Under the pieces are notes generated by a model. It was not told where the DNA came from, searched no databases, and was given only the letters and a program-made list of their open reading frames with translations. From contig NOKP01000036.1 of NCBI GenBank assembly GCA_002682825.1, forward strand, positions 186,001 through 250,000: a stretch of DNA of 64,000 nt, given 5' to 3'. Position numbers and translations under genes: made by a program. Shown here in pieces: positions 35,892 to 46,298 of this stretch. This stretch comes from Neonectria sp. B-13 (lineage: Eukaryota; Ascomycota; Sordariomycetes; Hypocreales; Nectriaceae). Every line of letters starts with the position of its first letter. The stretch's first letter is position 1.

Positions 35892-36881
35892 TTAGAGGGA
35901 AAGAGTGTTGCCAGCAGTTCCAACAACAGCGCCCTGGACGCTGCCACTGCCGACAAGGCTGTACTCGTAGGGGACGGAGAAGGCGCTGCCGGTAGGAGCA
36001 TCGTTGGTGCTGTCGCCGAGGTCGACATCGTTGACAGCAGCGGTGCCAGTCTCATCCGAGTCGAGGCTGGTGATGGCCTTCTTGACGTTCTCAAACTGGG
36101 TAGACTCAACGAGGACCTGAGCGCCCATACGGGTGTTGACACCGGAAGTGGCAACGTCAACATAGTAGTTGTTGTAGATGTGGGCAGTGCCAAATCGAAC
36201 GGAGGGGCAGCGAGAGCCGACGTTGTTCCAGTAGTTGTTGGCATAGGTGACGTGGAGGGTGCCGGTATCCTCATCAGCGTTGCTGTCGGAGTGGCCGACC
36301 AGGGAGTTCTTGTAGTGGTCGTGGAAGTAGGTGTTGGAGATGGTCACCCACTCGGAGGCGTGGGTGACATCCAGGAGGCCATCGTAGAAGTCCTTGCCGT
36401 TGTCGAGGTCCGAGGACAAGTCGACGTGGTCAACCCAGACGTTGGAGGAGGCCTGAATGCCAATGGCATCACCGTTGTCGGCCTCGACCTTGGAGATGGC
36501 GAGGTTGCGAACGATGACGTTGGACTGCTTGTTGATGTACAGACCGACACCAGTTAACGAGGCGCCAGACGTTCCGACGATGGTCTTGTCAGAGCCAACT
36601 CGGACCTTGGCAGCTCCGGAAATGGCGCCGTCAACAACGATGACGTACGCCTCGTCAGCCTCAGCGGCAGAGCTGAAGTCGGCGAACGAGGAGACGGTGG
36701 TGGTAGTGCCACCGGCGCCACCGGTAGTTCCGCCGTTGGTGCTGGCGTAGCCAATGTCACAGGCGTCGGTGATGGTAGCACGCTTGACGATGGAGCGGTC
36801 GACCTTCTGGAGAGTAGGCGTGGGGCTAGCAACGGCAACACCAATGACGGCGGCCAGGGGAGTGATCTGAGAGAACTTCAT
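35892..36881 (-). CDS. Secreted pectate lyase, polysaccharide lyase family 1
   Basis: A single-exon gene of 329 aa. It cleaves de-esterified pectin by Ca-dependent beta-elimination outside the cell. MKFSQITPLAAVIGVAVA is a signal peptide, and a Lys-Arg pair at 33-34 (SIVKR) suggests Kex2 removal of a short propeptide. PL1 landmarks are NGDAIGIQ at 136-143, VWVDH at 148-152, DGLLDV at 167-172, and the RxPxxR motif (SRCPSVRFG) at 223-231, which carries the catalytic Arg. The parallel beta-helix repeats (NVIVRN, WVTISN) are visible. Length is normal for fungal PelA/PelB-like enzymes and nothing is broken. A TATA-like sequence lies about 185 bp upstream. Confidence 0.95.
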   Translation of the reverse strand: MKFSQITPLAAVIGVAVASPTPTLQKVDRSIVKRATITDACDIGYASTNGGTTGGAGGTTTTVSSFADFSSAAEADEAYVIVVDGAISGAAKVRVGSDKTIVGTSGASLTGVGLYINKQSNVIVRNLAISKVEADNGDAIGIQASSNVWVDHVDLSSDLDNGKDFYDGLLDVTHASEWVTISNTYFHDHYKNSLVGHSDSNADEDTGTLHVTYANNYWNNVGSRCPSVRFGTAHIYNNYYVDVATSGVNTRMGAQVLVESTQFENVKKAITSLDSDETGTAAVNDVDLGDSTNDAPTGSAFSVPYEYSLVGSGSVQGAVVGTAGNTLSL

Positions 36882-39546
36882 CTTGAATGCGGGTGGGTTG
36901 AAGGGTTCAAAAGGTTGTGTGTTGAAAGAAGCAAGGCAGGGAACCGGTCCGCTGGATAATGCAAAGGTAGAAGTTGAAAGAGAGGAAGATGCGTTAAGAG
37001 ATAGACGATTGCCTGCGTTGAAGAGAGAAGAAGAATTGAGTTAAGGTTGCGACGGCGCGTCTTAATATATAAGCATCTTGGCCGCTTCGTACCTGTTTAA
37101 GTTGCGTACTACACTCCTCCGTGCAACTTCCGGTAGTTGACGATGCTGGCTGGGATTACAGGAGCTTGAGTGGGCGGACCTAGCTAGGGCAGGCCAAACA
37201 TAGATGATGGCGGGGAGAGAAAAGTGCACGAATGACAGGTTATGCCGCCTTGGAGACGCCCACCACAAGAGGCCCAACGCGGATGGGGTCGATTCGTTTG
37301 TCGGGCATTGAGTGTCCGTGGCCCATGGCATTGCGCGGCCATGGAGACTTAGGCCACGGAGCAGCGTGCATGTCCCATGCCAATCCCACGTCAGAAACAT
37401 GGCGACTGAAACAGAAAGGGGATGAAACGAGCTGCCGGGGATGCAACCCTGCAAGCGTGACAATGAGTTGGATCTTGGTTTACGCTCCAATAAGGGGCAG
37501 CCCCGCCGATTCGCGCTGTTATTCCCGTCACTAATGCTGCTTAGCGATGGCGCTTGTCAAGATGCACACTTTGCGTCAGAGTCGATCGTCAGCCAGACTT
37601 GCTTGATGGGAATGTCAGTCATCGATGCAATTGTACAGCCCTCGTCTCGCTCAATCCCAATCCGGAACCACTTCCCAAAAGGAAACACTCCGTTCATGCT
37701 CCGTAGTGTCTAATTGCGATCTACGAATACACACAAAAGAGGACCTCGCTCTCACCACCTCCGTGCCGACCCGCCGAGCCAGCGTCGCATGCTGTTCGTC
37801 CCCGGCCTATCATCCATGCCTCGCACCGTTCCATCAGGGACCCAGGATTTCGGCAAGGAAGTTTATGGGATGACACTTCCATAGTGCGGAGTACGCAAGA
37901 ACAAACTGCAGGGCACCTATGGAATCTGCCCTCAAATGTCCAAAAACACAAACAACCCACCCCGGCTTTGCTCACAGCTCGAGGATATGACGTTATGCCA
38001 CGCGAACCTCCTGACGGAGAAACAAGACTGCGAGCCCCTATCCTTTATGAATGGCCAACCGTGAGTGATGGACTTTCCGAGGGGGTTTCTACGCCAATCC
38101 GGCATCCTCAATGTATTCGTAATTCTTCAATTATGGGAAAACTTAGGAAGGTGATTGCAGTCGCCAATTCCCTTGAGAGTTGCATCTTCCAACCTCTCGC
38201 CTCGATTCACACCCCACAGATGAGTGAACTACAAGCCACTAAGGACTAAAGGTCGGTCAATCCCAAAGCGCATATTTCAGTTTGAAAGACGATTGAGCAT
38301 TTTTGTATGTACGTGCATAGCATTCAATCAAGCTGTTCTGTGAGGTTGCGCTATACTCTGTAGCAATTGATTCATGGGCAGTCCAGGGTGTGGTCGCGAA
38401 TACGCGGAACGGATGATGCCAGGTCGCAGACCATTTCTGCAAAGATGTTCTGTTAGGCTAGGAGGGAAGAGAGTGCTAAAGATGGAACGAACAATAGTTA
38501 GGAAAATGTGAGTGAAAATTCCGTGGGTAGCATTACATATCATAGTTAGCATATATCTTGGAAGGGAGCTCGAATTCAGGTTCTGCCTTTAGACATCAAC
38601 TCATGTCAAATATGCTTAGTGCTTGATTGTACACCTCCTTAGTGCAATTTTAGCAATGGGTTGAGTGTTCCATGAAGGTCACTTTTCCAAGAGATATCTC
38701 GAGGTTATGTAATTTTTAGAGGGTTCGCTTCGAATATTAGCGAAAAACACAGACTTTTCCTTTAATAAAATACCTATTCAACCTAGTCAATACATTTAAA
38801 TTCACACTTAGAGAATAAATAAATATACTTCAATAGTATCTAACTTTTAAGAACATTTCTTTATTTACATTATATACTTATCAACTTTAATACATTTAGC
38901 TAATCTAGGGTAGATTCTCACAGTCCCAGAGCCTCCACATTGAAATACGGTTGTGGTTCTTAGGATTACATTGGGTTGGTAAAAGAGTTTCCATGGTTGG
39001 GGTATCAACCAGATGCAAGATTTAGATCAGATGACAAAAGCATACAGAGTCTGCAGTCTCTGTATGTTTATCGAAGGAATGTCCACCGAATTACAAGCTC
39101 TCCAGATTAATCGTAGGCCATGACCCCTGTTTCTTCAGAGTAAGCCAGGAAACTAACGGATCTCCTGTTTCGGGTCCCTGAATTCTGCCTTGCGATCTGA
39201 GAAAAGCAGTTCATCCACCTGTATTGACACAACGCACCAGGCGGTTCCGTTCTTGCTATCGGAACCACCGCCGAAGTAGACTGACGACCCACCAAAATAG
39301 AGTGCTTGAGCTCTTGGCAGACGCAATGAAGAGCTCTTTTTGACGATGATCTACAAATCTGGTTGGTACGGCATCAAAACCCCCGTTTTCTTCTCGCTTG
39401 AGCTCAGCCGCAGTGGACCAAGAATTCCTGTGAAGCAGGCAAATAGGCCATTCCCCGACTCTCTTATGGTGCCTAAAACATATCTCCCCCCAACGCGAAT
39501 CTCCGAAGTGGCTTTCGACTTGACACATATCAATACCCCATCCACA
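36882..39546. other. Long intergenic region, 2.7 kb
   Basis: No gene is supported; the open frames here are short and overlap without a family signature. The first part is the pectate lyase promoter: a TATA-like TAATATATAA at about 37063-37072 and two CreA-type sites, CCGGGG at 37436-37441 and CCCCGC at 37501-37506. These are pattern matches only. Positions 38740-38920 form an AT-rich patch that may be a small decayed repeat. The last 200 bp should contain the promoter of the cysteine-rich protein gene. Confidence 0.5.
37063..37072 (-). promoter_or_regulatory. TATA-like box of the pectate lyase gene
   Basis: TTATATATTA on the minus strand, about 185 bp upstream of the pectate lyase ATG. It is the only such element in the first 300 bp. 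This is a sequence match only. Confidence 0.4.
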
Positions 39547-40684
39547 ATGAAAGGACCGTCGACCTTATCGCTGCTGGTTGCCGTCCTGGCAGCAACGCCT
39601 CTACTGGCCGCCAAGGCGGGCTATTTCGACTCGAAGAATTGCGTGGACCCATCGGGTTTGGAAAAGTGTTATGAGAAGGCCGAGGCAGACAGCTCCGACT
39701 GCATCACCAACAACTGCGAGGATCACAACATCGACTGTATCAACGTCTGTAGCTGTGTGCAAGTGCAAGATCAAATCGACTGCGCGGGTCGACACTGCTG
39801 GAATCAGTACGCGCGCGAACGTTCTCGCCATGAAATCTCTATAGGAGCGCCGGATAGAGAAGTTGAAACGAATACAAGTGTACAGCTGTGAGTACTAGTT
39901 GACGGCTGGAGACATCGCAAACTACTGCCTCAACCCCCGATTGAACGAGATCCTTTTCTATCCTCCTCCCGACGGCGCTGCTGGCTCATGTTCATGCAAC
40001 ACGGGAAAGCTGCTCACATCAGTCTATCGAATGGGAGACGAGATAGAAACCTGCGGTGTCAACGGCGAGGATATTTTCGAGCAGCTGACATCCAACGACG
40101 ATATACAAGATTTTACGAAGGCATGCACTTGCTGTAGCCAGAGTGGCATACTCTCAGCGTAAGCTTACTATTGGTGGGGTTGCAACTTGCTAACGGGGTT
40201 GCATCTTCTTTGCAGTTTCTGGGAAGTTTGTCCCAAAACTAATCCATCGCTTCTCGGCGTCGACGAAATATATGCAGGCCTCATCGAACGATGACGACTG
40301 GCCCAACTGTGCGGAGTATATGGACGCGTTCCCATGCGATGACAAGCTAGGACTCACTCCCCCTGGCGGCAACAAGTCTGCGATCTTCTACAAGCCCGGC
40401 AAACTGCCATCCAACGGTACCGAGACAACGTCCAACATTGCGGGGGCAATCACGAGCCCTGTGAGTGGCAAGATATATACTTGGACGTATACTGGCGTTG
40501 AGCGTCCGATTACGGTGGCCAAGGCAGACACAAAACCTTCTGCAAACCCTTCTGCGAAGGCTACTGATGGTGATTGAAACGTGATAGCGATGCTTCGGAT
40601 GAGGAGGATGCTGCATCCACGATGGTTCCTCGACTGATGTTAAGTGCTGGCCCGTTGATTTTGGCGGCTTTTGGTTTGCTCTAA
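39547..40684 (+). pseudogene. Broken gene for a secreted cysteine-rich, GPI-type protein
   Basis: The ATG at 39547 starts a signal peptide (MKGPSTLSLLVAVLAATPLLAA) and a cysteine-rich domain (NCEDHNIDCINVCSCVQ, CAGRHCWNQ). Coding sequence then resumes as VYSCEY, a TAG stop at 39896-39898, LTAGDIANYCLNPRLNE and CSCNTG. A good intron, GTAAGC to TTGCAG (40160-40215), follows. The next exon gives FWEVCPKTNPSLLGVDEIYAGLIE, then needs a frameshift near 40290 to reach DDWPNCAEYMDAFPCDD. Another shift near 40575 leads to a hydrophobic tail (MLSAGPLILAAFGLL) preceded by a small-residue region, as in GPI-anchor signals. The number of lesions argues for a pseudogene. No function is known to me; it was probably a cell-surface protein. 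Confidence 0.65.
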
Positions 40685-40737
40685 CAAGTCTCATTACTTA
40701 CAATGATCATGAATCCACTTTCCGCAATTCCTCAGCA

Positions 40738-43148
40738 TCAAAACTCCTGCTCGTGAGATGGAAAGTCTCCTACCAAGCTAGCCAGCAGCCCATCAAACCT
40801 CTCAGACATACCCGCATCAGCCATAAGCGTCATCCACTGCATCAAATCCCCCTCGCCCGAGTTGTCAGGTTCCGTTGACGTACTCGGTAGCTCCCGCTTT
40901 CCATCAGTCTTATCGTCCATCATCATTATGGTCCGATTGGCAAGCGTTTCAAAAATATCACGGTAGGGGGCTGCAGTATCCCACCGTTCTGCGATTATCA
41001 CCAAGACAATTGTACAGTCAGTGCAAGTGCTGCTGACCTGGCTCTGCTGATGAGATTTGCGTGCTGCTGACGATGTCCACAGGCAGTGAAGATATGTTAA
41101 TCCTGCGAGGAACAGTTCGTGGAGTGCCGACCATGTATAGCTCGTTGGCTTTCCCAGGAACTGGCGACGATAGCCATGGCATATGCTCTCGGCAGCTCGC
41201 AGGCAGTCCAGAAAAACGCCGTCCGCAGCTCCCGCCTGGCGATCGATGATTTGAGCTCGATAGAGTTGTAGTATAGTATAGTTGTACTCGAGGTCGAACC
41301 AGTCTGAAGTTGCAAACAATGAGAGTGCTTCGCCCGCGCGAGGGGTAATCGGAGGAATACTGGCACGCCAAATCTCAACCTCGGCACGAAGCTGCTGAAC
41401 ATGGCTGTCATCGTTGTGCTTCGCAGAACAACAAGTCGGAATATTCGAGTAGAGAGAGCTGTGTATGCGACTTAAAAGGCGTCGAATTCGGAATGCGTGA
41501 ATTGCTGCCGTTATGTTTGTTGGTGGCTCACTCGGAGAGTTTCGGGGAGTGCCGTAAATACCGACATCCGTAATACACGAGTCATCGACATCCATAGGAT
41601 ACTATGTTAGCACTGATTAGAAAGGATAGTTCCAACTTTGCATTTGGGCTGGCCCCCCCAAAGGGCTTCGGTGGCAGAATACCTCAGCATCAACCTCTTG
41701 GTAAGGGATACCTTGAGGTCGGCCCAGCATAACGGCAGCCTGCGTCTCCATTACGTAGGCACACCAGAACGCCCTCTTGCGCAGCTCCAGTCGAAGCGGG
41801 TCTGTAGTTGATCTAAATCGTTTGGAGTTGCGGTGATAACCTAGATCGATACACTGACGTAGAGCTAGCCCAGCCAGCTTCCTAGCCTTCGTCAGCGATA
41901 GCTTCTCCTGTCGTCCGGGCTACCCATACCAGTGCGATGTACCAATGGAAGATCGAAGAGAATAAACTGCGCAGCACAAAATTGCTTGTATAGCTTCTAG
42001 GTTATCACGTGGTAGGACGTGATCAATGTACATTTGCGCCGAGATGTATAATCGCTAAAACTGGGTCAATTCAGGACTCTAGAAGATGACAGTTTGCCTA
42101 CTCGCCTCTGAAGAGCATCCAGAACTGGGTAAAAGCAACGCACCAACAGCATAAACCTAGTTACGATGTCAATGATTTCTCCACAAAATGATGGTGCCGT
42201 TTCTAACTCACCATATTCAAGAAGAACAAAGGAATAGGGTTGGAGATGAGAGTGTCGAACCCTGCTGACCCGCTCACTATTGCCGCCTCCCACGTCCTAA
42301 ATGTTGGTTCATGTAAGAACGGGTACTGGGTGTGAATGTTTTGAAAATAAGCGTCGCTAAGCTTCACGGCTGTGTCGTAGTCGGGTAATAGGCACGGTGC
42401 TGGTAATATGGATGACTCCTCACTTTGACCAAATGTACTGGTATTGTGGGAATCCGACAGAACCACTTGACGAAGCGATGAGTTGATCAACCGCGAGAAA
42501 GCAAAGGTCGACGATGAACCCAAGTAAGGAGGCTCTGCTCCAGCTGCATTCAGACTCAGTAGGCCAACTTTTGAAGCCAATTGTTCAAGCCCGCCGTGCT
42601 GGTCGTTCTCGTCGTCGGTTCTAGGTAAGGTTGATGAACCAGAGTACTGATCCTCGATGGATTGTGTCATCATGGAAGAGCTGGATTGAGATTCTGGCCG
42701 AAGGGAATCGTGCTGAAAGAGATGATCGTTGGCCAGGTCTGGGCGATAGCTTTTCAGAACGCCCTCAAGGAAAGCCACGCGTTGTTCCAATGTTTCAAGG
42801 TAGTCTCGCGGCCGATGTTTCTTAGTTGCTGGATCTTCCACAAGGCAAACTGTCCTTCACAGTCAGCCATAGAGAACAATCTCAGGAATAAAGCCTGTAG
42901 CGATAGGGTCACTGACTTGAAGCAGACCGACGACAGTTCTCGCACCCCGAGACCTTATTGTCGCACTGAATTGTGGGCCTGATTAGCTGAGGGAGCATCT
43001 ATAATTGGCAAAGTGCAATGGAATATGATCGTACCTTCAACTTCTTTTCCTTGCAGTTTACGCAAGCGACCAGTGTCCTGTTTCCGGATCGCATCCGCTG
43101 ATTGCCTCTGGATGGCCGACTCTTTGGATTTCTAGCATTTTGATACAT
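40738..43148 (-). CDS. Zn2Cys6 transcription factor with two in-frame TAG codons
   Basis: I read six exons: 43148-43035, 42965-42917, 42849-42212, 42156-41930, 41881-41683 and 41601-40738, joined by GT-AG introns and keeping one frame (about 696 aa). Residues 29-56 are a complete binuclear zinc cluster with cysteines at 29, 32, 39, 46, 49 and 56, split by two introns. A coiled-coil linker (YLETLEQRVAFLEGVL) and the fungal-specific middle domain (AILCCAVYSLRSS, LAGLALRQCIDLGYHR, LRLELRKRAFWCAYVME, LGRPQGIPYQEVDAE) follow. The only faults are TAG codons at 42081-42079 and 42057-42055. They could be bypassed by splicing from 42211 to 42055, at the cost of the conserved VYAVGALLL block, so the gene may be recently inactivated. 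Its position suggests control of the neighbouring oxidoreductase and transporter. Confidence 0.75.
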
Positions 43149-43800
43149 GGTAAAGACAGTGTTGTCTTGAATGCTTGAACAGGTTTGAGAATGGGTGGAG
43201 TGTCGTTAAGAGAGGTGAAGTTGGTTCCGTGAAGCAAGATAAGATTGGAAGCGGGGTCGCAGCCTAGCCCCGGGTGTTTCCTGGGTCTTATCTAGGTCTC
43301 GTGCTACTGCTTATCGCTTCACTTTCCAAAAGACTTTGTACTTATGTTCAGGATGTGACCAAACAGAGGAGCTGAATATGTAGTTATGTGCTAACAGAAA
43401 TCCCTCAACATTGTCGGGAAAACCTTGCCACCTGCCACGCCTAATACAGGCATGTCTTGGCATCACACTTTTTTCTTTCTGAGAGAAGCCTCGCTACGGA
43501 TTATCTAGTGGAACTCGAGTCACGGCAACGGCGCCAGAGCTAGTTTAGGTGTGTGTCCGAGTCAATCACCACACAACCAAGGGCTGGTTGAGCCCAGCCA
43601 GATAGTTCAGGGAGAACAAGAGGAGAAAATGGTTAACTTTGATACTAGTAGATAATTTCAGCGCGCGGGTATAGTCCTGGTAATGACCCCGTTCCAAATG
43701 CTGAAACCAGGATAGCTATTGTGGTATCATCACCTGTAAGTCGACTAATGCTGGATTGTCTCGTCGCCACCCGTAGTCCATCATGCTGCACCCACCCATG
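43149..43800. other. Intergenic region between the FAD oxidoreductase and the regulator
   Basis: 650 bp with no gene, holding the promoter of the Zn2Cys6 gene and the 3' region of the oxidoreductase gene. No distinctive site stands out. Confidence 0.6.
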
Positions 43801-45594
43801 TCAGAGGCGAGATAAAACCGGGTCTTCCATGTTGAAACCCTTCCTCAGCTGTTTGATCCGTGATCTGGTGATCTGGTAGACTTCAGGGAGCTGGGTGTCT
43901 GCCCAAGAGCTCCCGCCCATCAACTTGACCAAGCCCGGTGCCGCGGTGAAGATTCGTGCCATTCCACTGTTATGTTGAGAAGTCATATTGTTAGACCACG
44001 GCAGTCAAAAGAGCAGAATCCCTTCCCGGTATGGCAAGAAAACTGTGAAAACTTACTGTCCATGGTGGCCAGCACAAACCCATTGACCTGGCAGTCCTGG
44101 CAACTGTCCTATGAACGGCACGCCGTCCGCGCTCTAGTTCTAGGATCAGCCTATGTCTAAGACTGAGGCAGGCTGGAAGATTGACTTGCCATTCCAATGA
44201 TACCGCTCCACGCGTGGCTGTAATGCTCAGCCTGATCTGTAGAATCAGTCGTCCACCCATTTAACCGGGACTCTGCAAATTCCTGGACAGCCTTTGTCAC
44301 AGATTTGAAGCCCAACAGGTCATCATCTATGCATCTTTCCGGGTGCTCCTGTAACCACTTCTCAAACTCTCCTTGGCCAGGGTTGCAGCCGCCGAAAAGA
44401 ACTGGACCCTCCGTGGTACTCCGGGGATTAATGCTGAACAGGCCTCCGTCTGGTAGCAGAACGCCGTATGAGTTGCTGAGCCCCCTAGGTCCCTTGAAAG
44501 TCACGGGTGGAACGATCTTGTTACACATGTGAGGTATAGGGTTAATTAATCCACGCAACGAGGGCTCGAGTGCAGGACTGTACGCGTTGGTTGCATGAAT
44601 GACCTGCGAGCATTCAATCTCACCGCGGTCACTTTTCACGATCCATTTCCCTGGAATCTTCAAAGACCGGGCAACTTGGGTGACTTTGGTATGTGTCTGG
44701 AGGTTGATGCCTTTCTTGAGGCTCTCACGCATAACGTGAGCCGAGAGTTTCCAAGGGTGCAGAGTCGACGCAGACCAGGCATAACAAGCCTGTGCGTCTT
44801 TGATACGGGACATCTGTAATTACGTTAGCTGTGTGGCACATAAAATTAATGCTGCTCTTGGTTCAGAACCTCTTCTGCTTTGGTCGAATCCTGGGTGACC
44901 TTGATATGATCGACCTTTCCGCCGGCTGCCTTGAAACGGTGAAAAGTATCCATTGCAACCTCTGCAGCCTCTGGGGTCAGTGGAACATCTAGCGTGTCAC
45001 CCACCCAAAGGTCACAGTCGACGTCGTTTTCACGTATGTACTGGACCAAGTCAGACCATGTCTGCTGCTCGTTTTGCAGAACCTGCGTGGTCAGGTTAGA
45101 CAGGTCGAGACAAGAATGGCTTCATACGCACCTTGAGAGCCTGCTGCGTTCCAAAGGCCTTCTCATATTCGGTGAACCCGCGCCACTGATCAGGCTTGCA
45201 GTGACCAGCATTTCGTCCAGTAGCGCCAGAACAGAACTGGCGGGCCTCCAGAACCACGACCTTTGCTTCAGGCCAGGTATCAATGCAGTGTTTGGTGGTT
45301 AACGTCCCGGTCATCTGTGGGTGGTGTTCAGTCGAGCTAGCCATCGAGCAGTTTCCCAGCCCATCACGGGACACTTACACCAGAACCGATGATGACGATA
45401 TCTGCCGACAAAGGCAGCTCTGGCGTCGTGAGGTGGTCCAGCAGAGGATCGCCCTGCACGCTTTGAAGCCAGTATGACGGCGAGTGGTTGTCTTGTTTTG
45501 GAAAGCCGAAGGGCTTCTGTGTGGCATTGGTTGAAGCGCATCCCTTAACGCTTGGGGCCATGGCGGCTGATTGTTCCGGCCGACAGAAGGCCAT
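43801..45594 (-). CDS. FAD-dependent oxidoreductase, DAO family
   Basis: Six exons: 45594-45379, 45314-45132, 45082-44870, 44813-44190, 44133-44057 and 43966-43801, giving 492 aa with no stop. The dinucleotide motif IIGSGMTG is split by intron 1. Then come VVLEARQFCSGATGRNAGHCKPD, the ADP-binding and family signature, ACYAWSASTLHPWKL, and C-terminal SADGVPFIGQLPG and GHHGHGMARIF, the second FAD contact. The family (COG0665) oxidises amines or secondary amino acids; gamma-glutamylputrescine-oxidase-like members look like this, but the substrate is not visible. Intron 4 uses a GC donor (GCAAGT) and intron 3 a weak GTTCTG donor. No signal peptide is seen. It is divergent from the MFS gene over 704 bp. 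Confidence 0.88.
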
Positions 45595-46298
45595 GATTAA
45601 TCCACGTTAAGATGGTCGGTTATCGTCAAAACCTTGCTGGGTGATGTATCAGAAAGTAGACCGACATGTCTTGCACCGACAAAACAAGTTTATAAAGTGA
45701 CAAGATCTGAAGTCTAGGTCCACTGAGTACGCCCCACAGAGCCCGGTTACAAGGAAATGTCACCAGTTAGTTGCCTTGTGACTTGTGACTTGTCAACGTT
45801 GCCAAGGACAAGGAGGTCATTCTACACGGCTTAGCTACTTAGCCACAACTCGACGCAGATGATGGTTGCATTTCAGCGTCAATCTCGAGTCGACACAGGA
45901 TCGAGAATTAGTAATGGCACCCTCACGCTCTGCAATTGGTGGAACGACCCGGTGAATGGCGTGTTTTGGTCCGGGGATAAGCAAACAAGTTGCCTCTTAT
46001 CCTCGCTCCACTGATAAGGCTTAGTCTGGCGCTCTGAGAAGGGACTGTAATTGGCCGTCCGTATTCTTCCAGTTGGCGTGTCTGGAAGTTGCCGCCAATG
46101 GTGGCGCATCCTTTCTCTCCGCATTCAAGCTCAACTGATGCACTGAGGAGTTGCAATTATGTTATAATGTATTATAAATTCTTACTGGCTTCTTACCCTT
46201 CTGTTCATATGTCCCCATAAGGTCTTTTCCAATTGGCCGTTTCCCATACCCATAAACCTGCAGTCACCTCGTTGTCTCTTCCGGATCTTGATCTCACG
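45595..46298. promoter_or_regulatory. Bidirectional promoter, FAD oxidoreductase and MFS transporter
   Basis: 704 bp separate two start codons that point away from each other. For the oxidoreductase, TATAAA (minus strand, 45694-45689) lies about 95 bp upstream of the ATG. For the transporter, ATTATAAATT at 46171-46180 lies about 120 bp upstream. Shared control is inferred from the layout. Confidence 0.6.
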
